Shown here: positions 47,466-57,311 of the stretch, in pieces
Layout: the number at the start of each line of letters is the position of its first letter
Position numbering within the stretch: position 1 is the stretch's first letter
Assembly: GCA_963720695.1 (NCBI GenBank)
Contig: CAVRGG010000007.1
Location: 310,001-374,000 of the forward strand
Source: UBA668 sp963720695
GTDB taxonomy: Bacteria > Actinomycetota > Acidimicrobiia > Acidimicrobiales > Ilumatobacteraceae
DNA: 64,000 bases
Reading direction: 5' to 3'
The notes under the pieces: generated by a model
The model's input: only the letters and a program-made list of their open reading frames with translations
Database searches by the model: none
What the model was told of the DNA's origin: nothing
Program-made: the position numbers and the translations under genes

Positions 47466-49912
47466 GCGCGCTCGCCGGTCACCGTCGTCACGTCGCCGAC
47501 GGCCCCTTCGGCCACCTCCGACGGGGTGAACAGGATCGGCCGGAACTTCTCCGCGGAGAACAGCCGCATCTGTGAGGTGAAATCGGGTGAGGTCGGGTCG
47601 TCCGGTTGGCCGTAGGTGAGGATCGCCTGCGCATGAGGGCCGTCGGCGGAGAACTCGAGCGTCATCACGAAGCTGTTGCCGTAGGTGACCGGGTAGCCCA
47701 CCGTGCGGAACGTGCGGCCGTCCACCCCGTCGCCGACGTCGCCCTGTGGCGCCAGCGTGTTGGAGCCACTGCAGCAGTCGGCGATCGACACCGCTCCTTC
47801 GAGACCGAGGCCGCCCGGCAACGGGATGCGCTCGGTCACGTTCCTCCCGTCGAACTGCACGTCGCCGAGCGCCACGTTCAGGGCCCACCCCTGCGAGCTC
47901 AGCGAGTTCATCGCCACGGCGATGTTGTTCGCGATCGTGGTGTTCGTGGCGAGGGTGTTCGGGGTGCCGACCGGATCGAGTGGGTCGAAGCCGACGGCGT
48001 AGAGGCTGCCGGCGTCGACGAGGTCCGATCGCGGGAACGCGTTGAGGAACTCGCGCCACAGCACCGCGCCCTTGGAACCTGTGTGCACGCGTCCGTCCCA
48101 GTCCCGGATCACGTCGCAACCCGGGGTGATGTCGAACGGTGCGCCGTCGACCAACACGACCTTCTGGGCGTCGCACGCGGCCACGACCGCGTCGCGCAGC
48201 AGGTCGGCGTGGAGGGCGCGGCCGGAGTACCAGGCCTCCTGGAGATCGGCGAGGCCGAACTTGCCGTCCGCGCCGCGCATCGCAGGATCCGTGAGCAGCA
48301 GGGCGTTCATGCGCGTGCGCGCACTCTGGGGGACGGCTTCGGGTCCGGTGAGTGGCGAGTAGCCGGTGAGGAGTTGCGCCGGGTTGGCGAGCCAGTGCGA
48401 GTCGTTGGCGTTGAAGACGAAGTCGTCGCGCTCGAGTTGTGGCTGTTGGGAGAACGGCAGGATGCCCGGCCGTGTCGCCTCGGGGTCGTCGACCCATTCG
48501 TTCGCGGGGTCGCTGCCGTTCAGCAGGATGGCTCCGTTGTCGAGCACCACCTTGGCCAGCCCGCCGCCGGCGACGTCGGCCTGCCACCCGGCGATGGTGT
48601 CGGCTGACAGATTCGGTGTGGCTGCGGTGTCGGCGTACCAGGCGCGGCCGTCAGCGGAGGTGGCGATGGTGTTCACCCACGGCACACCGTTGGCCGTGCG
48701 ATGGGCATCGATGAACTCGTCCATGCCCGTGGCGCTGTCCATGCCGAGGAACTGGGCCAGGAAGTCGGTGTTGTCGATGTTCGCGTCGCGGAACGTGTAC
48801 GCCTTCTCCGTCGTCCATCCGAACGGCAGGTTCAACATCGGCCCGTAGTGGCTGCTCCACATCGTGCGGGTGACCGGATCCGTCGAGCCGTCGTCCTGAC
48901 GGACGCCGATCGTGAGGTCCTCCGACGTCATCTCCTCGGTCGACGTGCCGTACTGGTACGTCGTCGGGCTGGAGGGGTCGAGGGTCAGCTCGTACAACGT
49001 CATCCGATACCCCGCACTCACGGTGTGGGTCCACGCCACGTGGTCGTTGAACCCGATCAGCACGCCCGGGGTCCCGGTGAGCGTGACGCCGTAGACGTTC
49101 AGCTCGCCCGTCGTCAGCGTGAGCTGGTTCTCCCACAGCCGCTTCTCCCCCTCCCAGGGGAAGTGCGGGTTGGCCAGCAGCAGGCCCCCACCACTCTCGC
49201 TCGCGGCGCCACCGATCGCCCATCCGTTGCTGCCGAGGCTGGGCGGCATGCCCAGCGCCGGCGTCGGGGGAGTGGTGCTCTCGTCGGGCGGCGCGGCCTT
49301 GCCCGCCGCAGGCGGCTGCGCGGACGCGATCGGATCGATGAGCACCCCCGCGCTCGCGAAGAGCAGGACGTCGTTCATGTTGGCGTAGAGGTCCGTGGTG
49401 GTGATGGGCGCCGCCCATCCCTCGCCCTCGCACCAACCGTGCGGTCCCTCGGCGGACAGCTCGGCGTTGAACCCGGCGACGTAGCCCGACACCATGTCCT
49501 GCACGTTCGTCGGCTGGTGCGCGAACTTCGCATCGGCGTCGTCCCACAGGTGCAGGTGCCGGTACGCGAAGTCGCTGTCGACGTTGGCGTCGTTCTCCCC
49601 GGCCCCGAACCACTTCGAGCGTTCGCCGCGCACCTTCACGATCTGGTCGAGCAACGTGCAGGCCCGGTCCTGGGCGAAGGCGTAGCCCTGCCCGAACCCG
49701 AGGCTGCCCCAGTCGTCGGCGACGATGTGGGGGATGCCGAACTCGGTGCGCGTGATCTGTGCCGAGTACCCGGGCGCAGCAGCGGTGGTGGTGGGCGCGT
49801 CGGTGGTGACGGCGGAGGAGGTGGTGGTGGTGGGGTCGGCGGACTGCCCGTCGCTGCACGCGACGATCAGCAGCGCGGCAGCCCCCAGGCCTGCCCGGAT
49901 TCGGTGGCGCAT
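47462..49912 (-). CDS. Penicillin acylase family lipoprotein
   Basis: An 816-residue Ntn-hydrolase precursor. Lipobox LIVAC gives lipidated Cys19, followed by a Thr-rich linker. The small-subunit region contains ITRTEFGIPHIVADDW and GFGQGYAFAQDR. The spacer ends before Ser228 in SLGSNGWAIGG, where autocleavage frees the catalytic Ser as the beta-subunit N-terminus; NPHFPWEG and NDSHWLANP follow. Family members hydrolyse beta-lactams, acyl-homoserine lactones or lipopeptide acyl chains; the substrate here is unknown. It is exported and coupled to malQ. Confidence 0.9.
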   Translation of the reverse strand: MRHRIRAGLGAAALLIVACSDGQSADPTTTTSSAVTTDAPTTTAAAPGYSAQITRTEFGIPHIVADDWGSLGFGQGYAFAQDRACTLLDQIVKVRGERSKWFGAGENDANVDSDFAYRHLHLWDDADAKFAHQPTNVQDMVSGYVAGFNAELSAEGPHGWCEGEGWAAPITTTDLYANMNDVLLFASAGVLIDPIASAQPPAAGKAAPPDESTTPPTPALGMPPSLGSNGWAIGGAASESGGGLLLANPHFPWEGEKRLWENQLTLTTGELNVYGVTLTGTPGVLIGFNDHVAWTHTVSAGYRMTLYELTLDPSSPTTYQYGTSTEEMTSEDLTIGVRQDDGSTDPVTRTMWSSHYGPMLNLPFGWTTEKAYTFRDANIDNTDFLAQFLGMDSATGMDEFIDAHRTANGVPWVNTIATSADGRAWYADTAATPNLSADTIAGWQADVAGGGLAKVVLDNGAILLNGSDPANEWVDDPEATRPGILPFSQQPQLERDDFVFNANDSHWLANPAQLLTGYSPLTGPEAVPQSARTRMNALLLTDPAMRGADGKFGLADLQEAWYSGRALHADLLRDAVVAACDAQKVVLVDGAPFDITPGCDVIRDWDGRVHTGSKGAVLWREFLNAFPRSDLVDAGSLYAVGFDPLDPVGTPNTLATNTTIANNIAVAMNSLSSQGWALNVALGDVQFDGRNVTERIPLPGGLGLEGAVSIADCCSGSNTLAPQGDVGDGVDGRTFRTVGYPVTYGNSFVMTLEFSADGPHAQAILTYGQPDDPTSPDFTSQMRLFSAEKFRPILFTPSEVAEGAVGDVTTVTGERA

Positions 49913-49984
49913 GGCCGCACGCTAATCAAGCCGCCGCCGCATGACCGCCACCCTCGTGACCGCCACCGACGTGACCGGCGGCTC

Positions 49985-50027
49985 CTGGTCAGGATCCTTC
50001 CCGGAATCCGGGAACAGGCCGGACCAG
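49985..50027. repeat. Nested inverted repeat downstream of the sigma/anti-sigma pair
   Basis: Outer arms CTGGTC (49985-49990) and GACCAG (50022-50027) flank an inner hairpin TTCCCGGAATCCGGGAA (49998-50014). It follows the stop of the minus-strand sigma operon, so it may be a terminator without a T tract. The rest of the 150-bp gap holds nothing clear. Confidence 0.4.
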
Positions 50028-50065
50028 AACCGAGGGTGGGAAGATCGCTGACCAGAAGCCGAGGT

Positions 50066-50662
50066 TCAACCGAGCGACGTGGTGGTCGAATCGAGGACGG
50101 ACGACTCGACGACGGAGGTTGTCGAGGTGGGGATCGGTTCGACGTTCGTGGTCGGGACGGCGGTGCCCGGCATCTCGACCGTGGTGGCGACGTTGACGTC
50201 GGGCCACTGCTCGCACGTCAGGAACACCTGGCGGCCGAACTCGTCGATGCCGACGGGGTCGGTGCAGTGCCACGCGTCGATCGGCGCCTCACCGCACGGG
50301 ACGGCACCTGCGAACGGGACGCTGTCGAAGATGCCGGTCGTGGTCGTCGAGAAGCTGCTGGCGTCGATTGCCTCGGTCGTGGGAGGGACGGTCGTGGTCA
50401 TGAAGCAGATGGTCGTGGTGGTCGCATCGAGGCCGGCGTCGCCGATGCCTGCGGGTGACGGGTCGCCGCCGGGGGTGCGGTGGGCGAGCAGCGCGACTGC
50501 GCCGACGCCGGTGAGCGTGACGGCGCCGACCGTGCCGGCCACACGACGTTGCTGGCGGCGCCGGGCGCGCGACCGCACGTCGGTGAGCGACGCGTGGACG
50601 TGCGTCGGCACAGGTCGGTCGTGGAACGCCCGGTACAGGGCGCGGTCGATGTCGTCGTTCAT
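50066..50662 (-). CDS. Putative anti-sigma factor / membrane protein with Thr-rich tail
   Basis: A 198-residue protein coupled (ATGA) to the ECF sigma factor gene. The N-terminus (MNDDIDRALYRAFHDRP and RSRARRRQQRRVAGTVG) is cytoplasmic and basic; one membrane segment follows (GAVTLTGVGAVALLAH). The outside part is low-complexity and Thr-rich (TTTTICFMTTTVPPTTEA) with three further Cys. I see no zinc-binding HxxxCxxC motif, so this is an anti-sigma factor by position only. Confidence 0.65.
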   Translation of the reverse strand: MNDDIDRALYRAFHDRPVPTHVHASLTDVRSRARRRQQRRVAGTVGAVTLTGVGAVALLAHRTPGGDPSPAGIGDAGLDATTTTICFMTTTVPPTTEAIDASSFSTTTTGIFDSVPFAGAVPCGEAPIDAWHCTDPVGIDEFGRQVFLTCEQWPDVNVATTVEMPGTAVPTTNVEPIPTSTTSVVESSVLDSTTTSLG

Positions 50663-51144
50663 TCGGAGACCTCGGTTCGGAGACGGGCGAGTGCCCGGTG
50701 GAGGGTGGACTTGACGGTGCCGACGGGAACCCCGAGCGTCTCGGCGATCTCGTGGTCGCTCAGCTGCAGCTCGTAGCGCAGCACGACGACGTTGCGCTGC
50801 TTCGACGGCAGTCGGCGAACCGCGTCGAGCAGATGGTTGAAGCCGAGCTCGCCGTACACCTCGATCAGGTCTGGCTGACGGCGCATGATGCGCCGTCGCC
50901 GCAGCACCCTGCGCCCGCCGTTGAGCACGCTGACGCGGAGGTAGGCCACGGGGTTCGACACGACGCGATAGCGCAGGTACAGCGCCGCGAACGCGTCCTG
51001 GACGACCTCCTCGGCCTGCTCGGGGGTGTCGACCAGCGCCGTCGCCAGCCGCACCATCGATCGGAACTCGCGTTGATACAGCGACTCGAAGGGCTCGGTC
51101 ACCGTGATCGGATCACGCACCAGTGGCACCGCTGCTTCGCTCAT
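50659..51144 (-). CDS. ECF RNA polymerase sigma factor (SigE/SigM-like)
   Basis: A 161-residue sigma factor of the extracytoplasmic-function class. Sigma-2 starts at EPFESLYQREFRSMVRLATAL with TPEQAEEVVQDAFAALY, and sigma-4 ends with LPSKQRNVVVLRYELQLSDHEIAETLGVPVGTVKSTLHRALARLR (helix-turn-helix recognising -35). A GGAACC on the minus strand (complement of 51176-51181) lies 31 nt upstream of the ATG and could be an autoregulatory -35, but no good -10 follows. Its partner is the membrane protein downstream. Confidence 0.9.
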   Translation of the reverse strand: MSEAAVPLVRDPITVTEPFESLYQREFRSMVRLATALVDTPEQAEEVVQDAFAALYLRYRVVSNPVAYLRVSVLNGGRRVLRRRRIMRRQPDLIEVYGELGFNHLLDAVRRLPSKQRNVVVLRYELQLSDHEIAETLGVPVGTVKSTLHRALARLRTEVSE

Positions 51145-51188
51145 TCATGGAGTACGAGTCGCGAGCGGCACGATCGGTTCCCTGAGTC

Positions 51189-51818
51189 CTAGACGAATTC
51201 GTCGATCGCCTCGGCGAGCAGCGCACGTTCGGGCCCGAGCGTGGCGACGTGGCCGCTGTTGGCGAGCCGAAGACGGGTCACAGGTCCGCGCACGTGCGCG
51301 ATCGACGCGTCGAGGGCAGGCGGATCGACGGTGTCGTCCAGCGCGCCGGTGACCAGCAGCACCGGTGCCGTGACGGTGGCGAGGTCGAGGGCCGACACAC
51401 CCGCCACCATCTCGATGAGCGCGGCGATGGGCAGCCGGTCGTAGCCGACCTCCCCCTGCGCGAGCGGCGCCCCCGGCATCCAGTCGAGGCCACGATCGCG
51501 CCGCCACTCGAGCCCCTCGAGCGCGTCGGGGTCGGCGACGATGGGGTTGATCGCCACCACCGCGCGCACCTCGGGCCTCGTAGCCGCAGCGGCGAGGGCG
51601 AGCGACGCGCCCAGCGATTGCCCGACGAGCACCTCGGCGACCGGCACGGCCGCGAGCCAGTCGGCCCATCCGACCCCGAGAAGGTCCTCGGGCGACGTGC
51701 CGTGCCCGGGAAGGGTGATGCACCGGGTGGTGTGGCCGAGCGCCTCGAGCGCGAGGGCGAGCGGGGTCATCGTGTCGGCGGTGCCGCCCAGACCGTGGAC
51801 GAGACCGATCTCGGCCAT
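51189..51818 (-). CDS. Alpha/beta hydrolase, carboxylesterase-like
   Basis: A 209-residue hydrolase: GLVHGLGGTADTM with the HG oxyanion loop, PGHGTSPEDL, nucleophile Ser in LVGQSLGASLALAAA, Asp in TGALDDTVDP and His in LANSGHVATLGP. The size and the GQSLGA elbow resemble monoglyceride lipase/carboxylesterase Est30. ATG 51818 overlaps the trans-sulfuration stop (51818-51820) by one base, so it is the second gene of that unit. Confidence 0.88.
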   Translation of the reverse strand: MAEIGLVHGLGGTADTMTPLALALEALGHTTRCITLPGHGTSPEDLLGVGWADWLAAVPVAEVLVGQSLGASLALAAAATRPEVRAVVAINPIVADPDALEGLEWRRDRGLDWMPGAPLAQGEVGYDRLPIAALIEMVAGVSALDLATVTAPVLLVTGALDDTVDPPALDASIAHVRGPVTRLRLANSGHVATLGPERALLAEAIDEFV

Positions 51819-52987
51819 CAGTCGGAGAGTGCCGACACGAGGTCGGCCAGCAGATCCGCCGGATCCTCCAGGCCGACACTCACCCGGAGCAGGCCGGGCG
51901 TGACGCCCTGGGTCACCATCTCGGCCGGCGTGAGGCTCGCGTGCGTGGTGGTGGCCGGATGGCAGATCAGGGTCTCGGGGCCGCCGAGGGAGGTGGCGAC
52001 GCGCACGAGGCGAACGCGGTCGAGCAACTGCTCGACCGCTGCGGTCCCACCTGCGAGTTCGATCGCGAGCACCGTGCCGAAGTGGCGCATCTGCCGCTTG
52101 GCGAGGTCGTGCTGTGGGTGCGTGTGCAGTCCCGGGTAGTGCACGGCCGCCACGGCCGGGTGGTGCTGCAACGACTCGGACAGGAACTGCGCGCTGGACG
52201 ACTGGTGGTTGGTGCGCACCGCCAGCGTGCGGATGCCGCGCAGCGCGTTGAGCGCGTCGAACGGTGAGGGAGTCGCGCCGTGCAGCACGCTGTACGCCCA
52301 CACCGCGTCGACGAGGTCGCGCTCGCCGGCGATCACGCCGAGCGTGGCGTCGTTGTGGCCGGCGATGCCCTTGGTCGCCGAGTGCAGCGAGAGGTGCACG
52401 CCGTGGGCGAGGGGCTGCTGACCGAGTGGGGTCGCGAAGGTGGAGTCGACCACGGTGATCGGCCCGCGCAGGGAGCCGATCTCGTCGAGGTCGGCCAGTT
52501 CGAGCCGCGGGTTGGATGGCGACTCGGCGAGCACGAGCATCGTGCGACCCGGGCGGAGCGCGGCGGCGAACGAGCCCGGTTCGGTGGCGTCGACGAAGGT
52601 CGTCTCGATGCCGAACCGTGCGCACGGTCCCTGCAGGAAGGCGAGCGTGGCCGAGTACAGGTTGCGTTGGGCGACGATGTGGTCACCGCTGCTGCACAGC
52701 GCGAGCACGACCGAGCTGATCGCCCCCATTCCGGACGCGAACGCGAGTGCCGCCTCGGCACCCTCGAGCTCGGCGACCGCCTCCTCGAACGACTGCACCG
52801 TCGGGTTGCCGTACCGGCTGTAGAACTCGCCCGATCGGGTCCCCGTGGCGCGCCGCCGGGCGTCGGCCATGCCCTCGCTCTCCCACACGCTGCTGGCCCA
52901 CAGGGCGGGCGCCAGGGAGCGGCCGCTGTGAGCGCGACCGCTGGTGATGGCCCGGGTGGCGGGTTGCTGCGAGGGCTCGTCAGACAT
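51818..52987 (-). CDS. Trans-sulfuration enzyme family PLP protein (cystathionine gamma-synthase/lyase-like)
   Basis: A 389-residue Cys/Met-metabolism PLP enzyme: GEFYSRYGNPTVQSFEEAVAELE, SGMGAISSV, VVDSTFATPLG, the PLP Lys in LHSATKGIAGHNDA, and the final GLLRVSVGLEDPADLLADL. Gamma-synthase, beta/gamma-lyase or methionine gamma-lyase are all possible; sequence alone does not decide. ATG 52987 begins MSDEPSQQPATRAI; an upstream GTG/ATG frame is less likely. MetY at 4509 is a separate, longer paralogue. Confidence 0.85.
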   Translation of the reverse strand: MSDEPSQQPATRAITSGRAHSGRSLAPALWASSVWESEGMADARRRATGTRSGEFYSRYGNPTVQSFEEAVAELEGAEAALAFASGMGAISSVVLALCSSGDHIVAQRNLYSATLAFLQGPCARFGIETTFVDATEPGSFAAALRPGRTMLVLAESPSNPRLELADLDEIGSLRGPITVVDSTFATPLGQQPLAHGVHLSLHSATKGIAGHNDATLGVIAGERDLVDAVWAYSVLHGATPSPFDALNALRGIRTLAVRTNHQSSSAQFLSESLQHHPAVAAVHYPGLHTHPQHDLAKRQMRHFGTVLAIELAGGTAAVEQLLDRVRLVRVATSLGGPETLICHPATTTHASLTPAEMVTQGVTPGLLRVSVGLEDPADLLADLVSALSD

Positions 52988-53011
52988 CTCGCACAGGCTA
53001 CGCCACCGATC

Positions 53012-53024
53012 TACGCTGCCGCTC
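53012..53024 (+). promoter_or_regulatory. -10 hexamer TACGCT for leaderless DinB-like gene
   Basis: TACGCT at 53012-53017 ends 7 nt before ATG 53025. The same hexamer precedes the yqeY-like gene at 452. Confidence 0.45.
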
Positions 53025-53654
53025 ATGACAATCGATCCTGGAGTCCTCTATCGAAGCTGTCGCGAGCGGATCACGGCGCTGGTCAGCGATCCCGGCGTGG
53101 ACCCCGATCTGGTCGTGCCGGCGACCCCGAACTGGACCGTCCACGACGTGATCGCCCACCTCGCCGGCATCTCCGAGGACGCCACCTCGGGGAACATGGC
53201 CGGGGCGCCGGGTGAGGAGTGGACCGCCGCTCACATCGCGCGCGGTGCGGGTCGCTCGATCGCCGAGCTCATCGCCCAATGGTCGGAACTGGCACCCATG
53301 ATGGAGGCCTTCTTCTCGTCACCCGCCGGTGCGAACTCGTTGGCCGGTGTCTTCGACGTGCACTGCCACGAGGCCGATCTCCGCAACGCGCTGGGCCTGC
53401 CGGTCGACGTGCCCGCCGACTTCCTCGAGTGGGTCGGTGACGGCATGCGCGCCGGGTTCGAAGGCGCGGTCGCCGAAGCCGGCCTCCCACCGGTCGAGCT
53501 CGACATCAGCCCCTTCGAATGGTTTCGCGGCCGCCTGGGGCGCCGCACCGAGGACGAGGTGCGGGCGTACCCCTGGCCGGTCGACGCCGACCCGTACCTC
53601 GATGCCTTCTTCATCTTCGGTCGCGCCCCGCAGTCGCTGGGGGAGGCCGCGTGA
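53025..53654 (+). CDS. Mycothiol-dependent maleylpyruvate isomerase/DinB-like protein
   Basis: A 209-residue MDMPI_N protein. The metal-ligand pattern is WTVHDVIAHLAGISED (first His) and FDVHCHEADLRNALGL, where the H-x-H-E-x-D block supplies the others. Biochemical role unknown. The ATG follows the -10 hexamer directly and the stop overlaps the VOC gene by GTGA, so the two form a unit. Confidence 0.8.
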   Translation: MTIDPGVLYRSCRERITALVSDPGVDPDLVVPATPNWTVHDVIAHLAGISEDATSGNMAGAPGEEWTAAHIARGAGRSIAELIAQWSELAPMMEAFFSSPAGANSLAGVFDVHCHEADLRNALGLPVDVPADFLEWVGDGMRAGFEGAVAEAGLPPVELDISPFEWFRGRLGRRTEDEVRAYPWPVDADPYLDAFFIFGRAPQSLGEAA

Positions 53655-54013
53655 TCGGTCGCCTCGACGAGGTGGTCATCGACTGTCACGATCCTGCGCT
53701 GCTCGCCGGGTTCTGGCAGGCGGTGCTCGGTGGGTACATCGTGCGCCAGAGCCACGAATGGGTGGCGCTCGAGCCGCCGACGGGCATCACCGTCTCGTTC
53801 CAGCTCGTGCCGGAGGACAAGGCCGTGAAGAATCGGGTGCATCTCGACATCGACGTCGCCGACCTCGACGAGGCCACCGCTGCGGCCGAGTCGCTCGGCG
53901 CCACGCGCCTCGGGGAGGTCGTCTACGACGAGTTCGGTGGGTTCCAGGTGATGGCTGATCCCGAGGGCAACGAGTTCTGCTTCGTCAACGGGCCGACCGC
54001 GATCACGGCCTAG
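53651..54013 (+). CDS. VOC (glyoxalase/bleomycin resistance-like) protein
   Basis: A 120-residue vicinal-oxygen-chelate protein: VIDCHDPALLAGFWQAVLGG at the start, RVHLDIDVADLDEAT in the middle and the closing VMADPEGNEFCFV, which carries a metal-ligand Glu. Substrate unknown. GTG 53651 overlaps the MDMPI-like stop. Confidence 0.88.
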   Translation: MIGRLDEVVIDCHDPALLAGFWQAVLGGYIVRQSHEWVALEPPTGITVSFQLVPEDKAVKNRVHLDIDVADLDEATAAAESLGATRLGEVVYDEFGGFQVMADPEGNEFCFVNGPTAITA

Positions 54014-54023
54014 TCGACGATCG

Positions 54024-55738
<1,715 letters not shown>

Positions 55739-55742
<4 letters not shown>

Positions 55743-56533
55743 CCCAGGATTCTCGCGTGTTCGTGGAGGAGGCCGTTCGACGAGATGGCCGTGTCGTGCA
55801 TGAACGTGCGCTCGCCGTGCCGGTCGGTGAACGTCCCGCCCGCCTCCTCGACCACCACCATCACCGCCGCCAGGTCGTAGGGCTGCAGACCGACGGCGTC
55901 CACGGCGAGGTCGACCGCGCCTTCGGCGACGAGCATGTGCTGCCAGAAGTCGCCGAACCCGCGGGCTCGATAGCTCTGTTGTTGCAGTTGCACCAACGCG
56001 TCGGTGAGACCGAGGTCGTCCCAACCCTGTGCGTAGGTGACGCACACCTGGGCCTCGTCGAGCGAGGCAACGGTGGACACGTGACAACGCCGTCCGTCGG
56101 CGAAGGCACCCAGACCTCTCGCCGCCCACCAGCGTCGCCCCATCGCGGGAGCGGACACCACGCCGACGACCGCGCCGTGCTCGGCATGGGTGAGAGCGAC
56201 GAGCGTCGCCCACACGGGAATCCCGCGCACGAAGTTGCTGGTGCCGTCGATCGGGTCGACGATCCAGCGCCACGGGCTCTCGGTGTCGCCGACCAGGCCG
56301 TGCTCCTCGCCGAAGAAGCCGTGGGTGGGGCGTTGGGCGAGGACCACGCCGGCGATCGCCGTCTCGGTGTCGCGGTCCGCCTCCGTGACCTCGGTGCGAT
56401 TCGCCTTCCAGTCCAGATTGAACGACCGATTGGTGTAGTGCGGCAGGGTGAGCGCGTCGGCGAGGTCCGTCAACTGGATCGCGAATTGCAGTTCGGAGAA
56501 CGCGTCGAAATCGGGGATGGACGTGGTGGACAT
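55739..56533 (-). CDS. hisN: Histidinol-phosphatase, inositol-monophosphatase type
   Basis: A 264-residue Li-sensitive-type phosphatase. Metal motifs are visible: TEADRDTE, FFGEEHG, WIVDPIDGTSNFVRG, and the closing LQPYDLAAVMVVVEEAGG. The block VWATLVAL with GVVSAPAMGRRWWAARG is the signature of the actinobacterial HisN group, which removes phosphate from histidinol phosphate. General inositol-phosphatase activity is the alternative. Confidence 0.88.
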
Positions 56534-56538
56534 CGGTG

Positions 56539-57309
56539 TCAGCTCCAGCGGATTCGTTGCGTCGCCTGCCAGCGTTGCACGATCGCGGCATCGCCGGAGA
56601 TTTCGACGTCGTCACCTCGGTTCCACAGGAACAGGTAGAGGCTCGCGGACGGCCCGACGAGTCGCAGGGACGCAGCGTCGTGGGCCGAGGCATCGCCCTC
56701 GTCGACGGTGAGCCGTTCGTCCACGTGCACCAGCCACCGCGCCGTCGTGTCGGTCGGTGCCACCGAGATGGTGAACGGCTCGCTCTCGAACAGCTTCGAG
56801 CGGCCACGGGTGAAGAAGCCGCGGAGCAGCTCGTCCACCCCGTCGCACGCCACGTCGGTGTCGATGTCGACGTCGTCGGCCACAGGGCGCCGGCCGAGCT
56901 CGGCGGAGCGGGCGTCGACGGCGTGAACCAGGGTCTCGTGGGCCTGCCGACGGGCCCAGAACGTGAGCGGGTCGTGAGCGTCCGCGAGGAAGACGTCCGC
57001 CTGGAGATCGCTGGGCGCTGCCTCCAGCGCGGCGACCAGCATCGTCACCCCGTCGGCGTAGTACTCCGGCAGGTCGCGGCGAGCGCGGAGCGCGGTCTGG
57101 CCCGGGACGTCGTCGGGATCGTCGCCGGTGATGTTGGCGGCAGCCCATCGGTGCACCATCGCCTGATGGGCGACGAGATGTGCGACGGTCCATCGGGGGC
57201 ACGTCGGCACCTCGGCGTCGATGCCGGCTCCGAGCGCACGTTCGAGGAGCGCATCGCCGGACTGCCGGACCAGCCGCACGTAGCGCCCGAGGGGAAGCGA
57301 TGCCGGCAC
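56539..57309 (-). CDS. Maleylpyruvate isomerase family (MDMPI) protein, two-domain form
   Basis: A 256-residue protein with an N-terminal DinB-like domain (WTVAHLVAHQAMVHRWAA, then FWARRQAHETLVHAVDA supplying Glu and His ligands) and a C-terminal SCP2-like beta domain (RWLVHVDERLTVDE to LYLFLWNRGDDVEI). This is the full MDMPI_N+C architecture, unlike the shorter relatives at 28620 and 53025. GTG 57309 lies 2 nt after the dxs stop. Confidence 0.85.
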   Translation of the reverse strand: MPASLPLGRYVRLVRQSGDALLERALGAGIDAEVPTCPRWTVAHLVAHQAMVHRWAAANITGDDPDDVPGQTALRARRDLPEYYADGVTMLVAALEAAPSDLQADVFLADAHDPLTFWARRQAHETLVHAVDARSAELGRRPVADDVDIDTDVACDGVDELLRGFFTRGRSKLFESEPFTISVAPTDTTARWLVHVDERLTVDEGDASAHDAASLRLVGPSASLYLFLWNRGDDVEISGDAAIVQRWQATQRIRWS

Positions 57310-57311
57310 GC

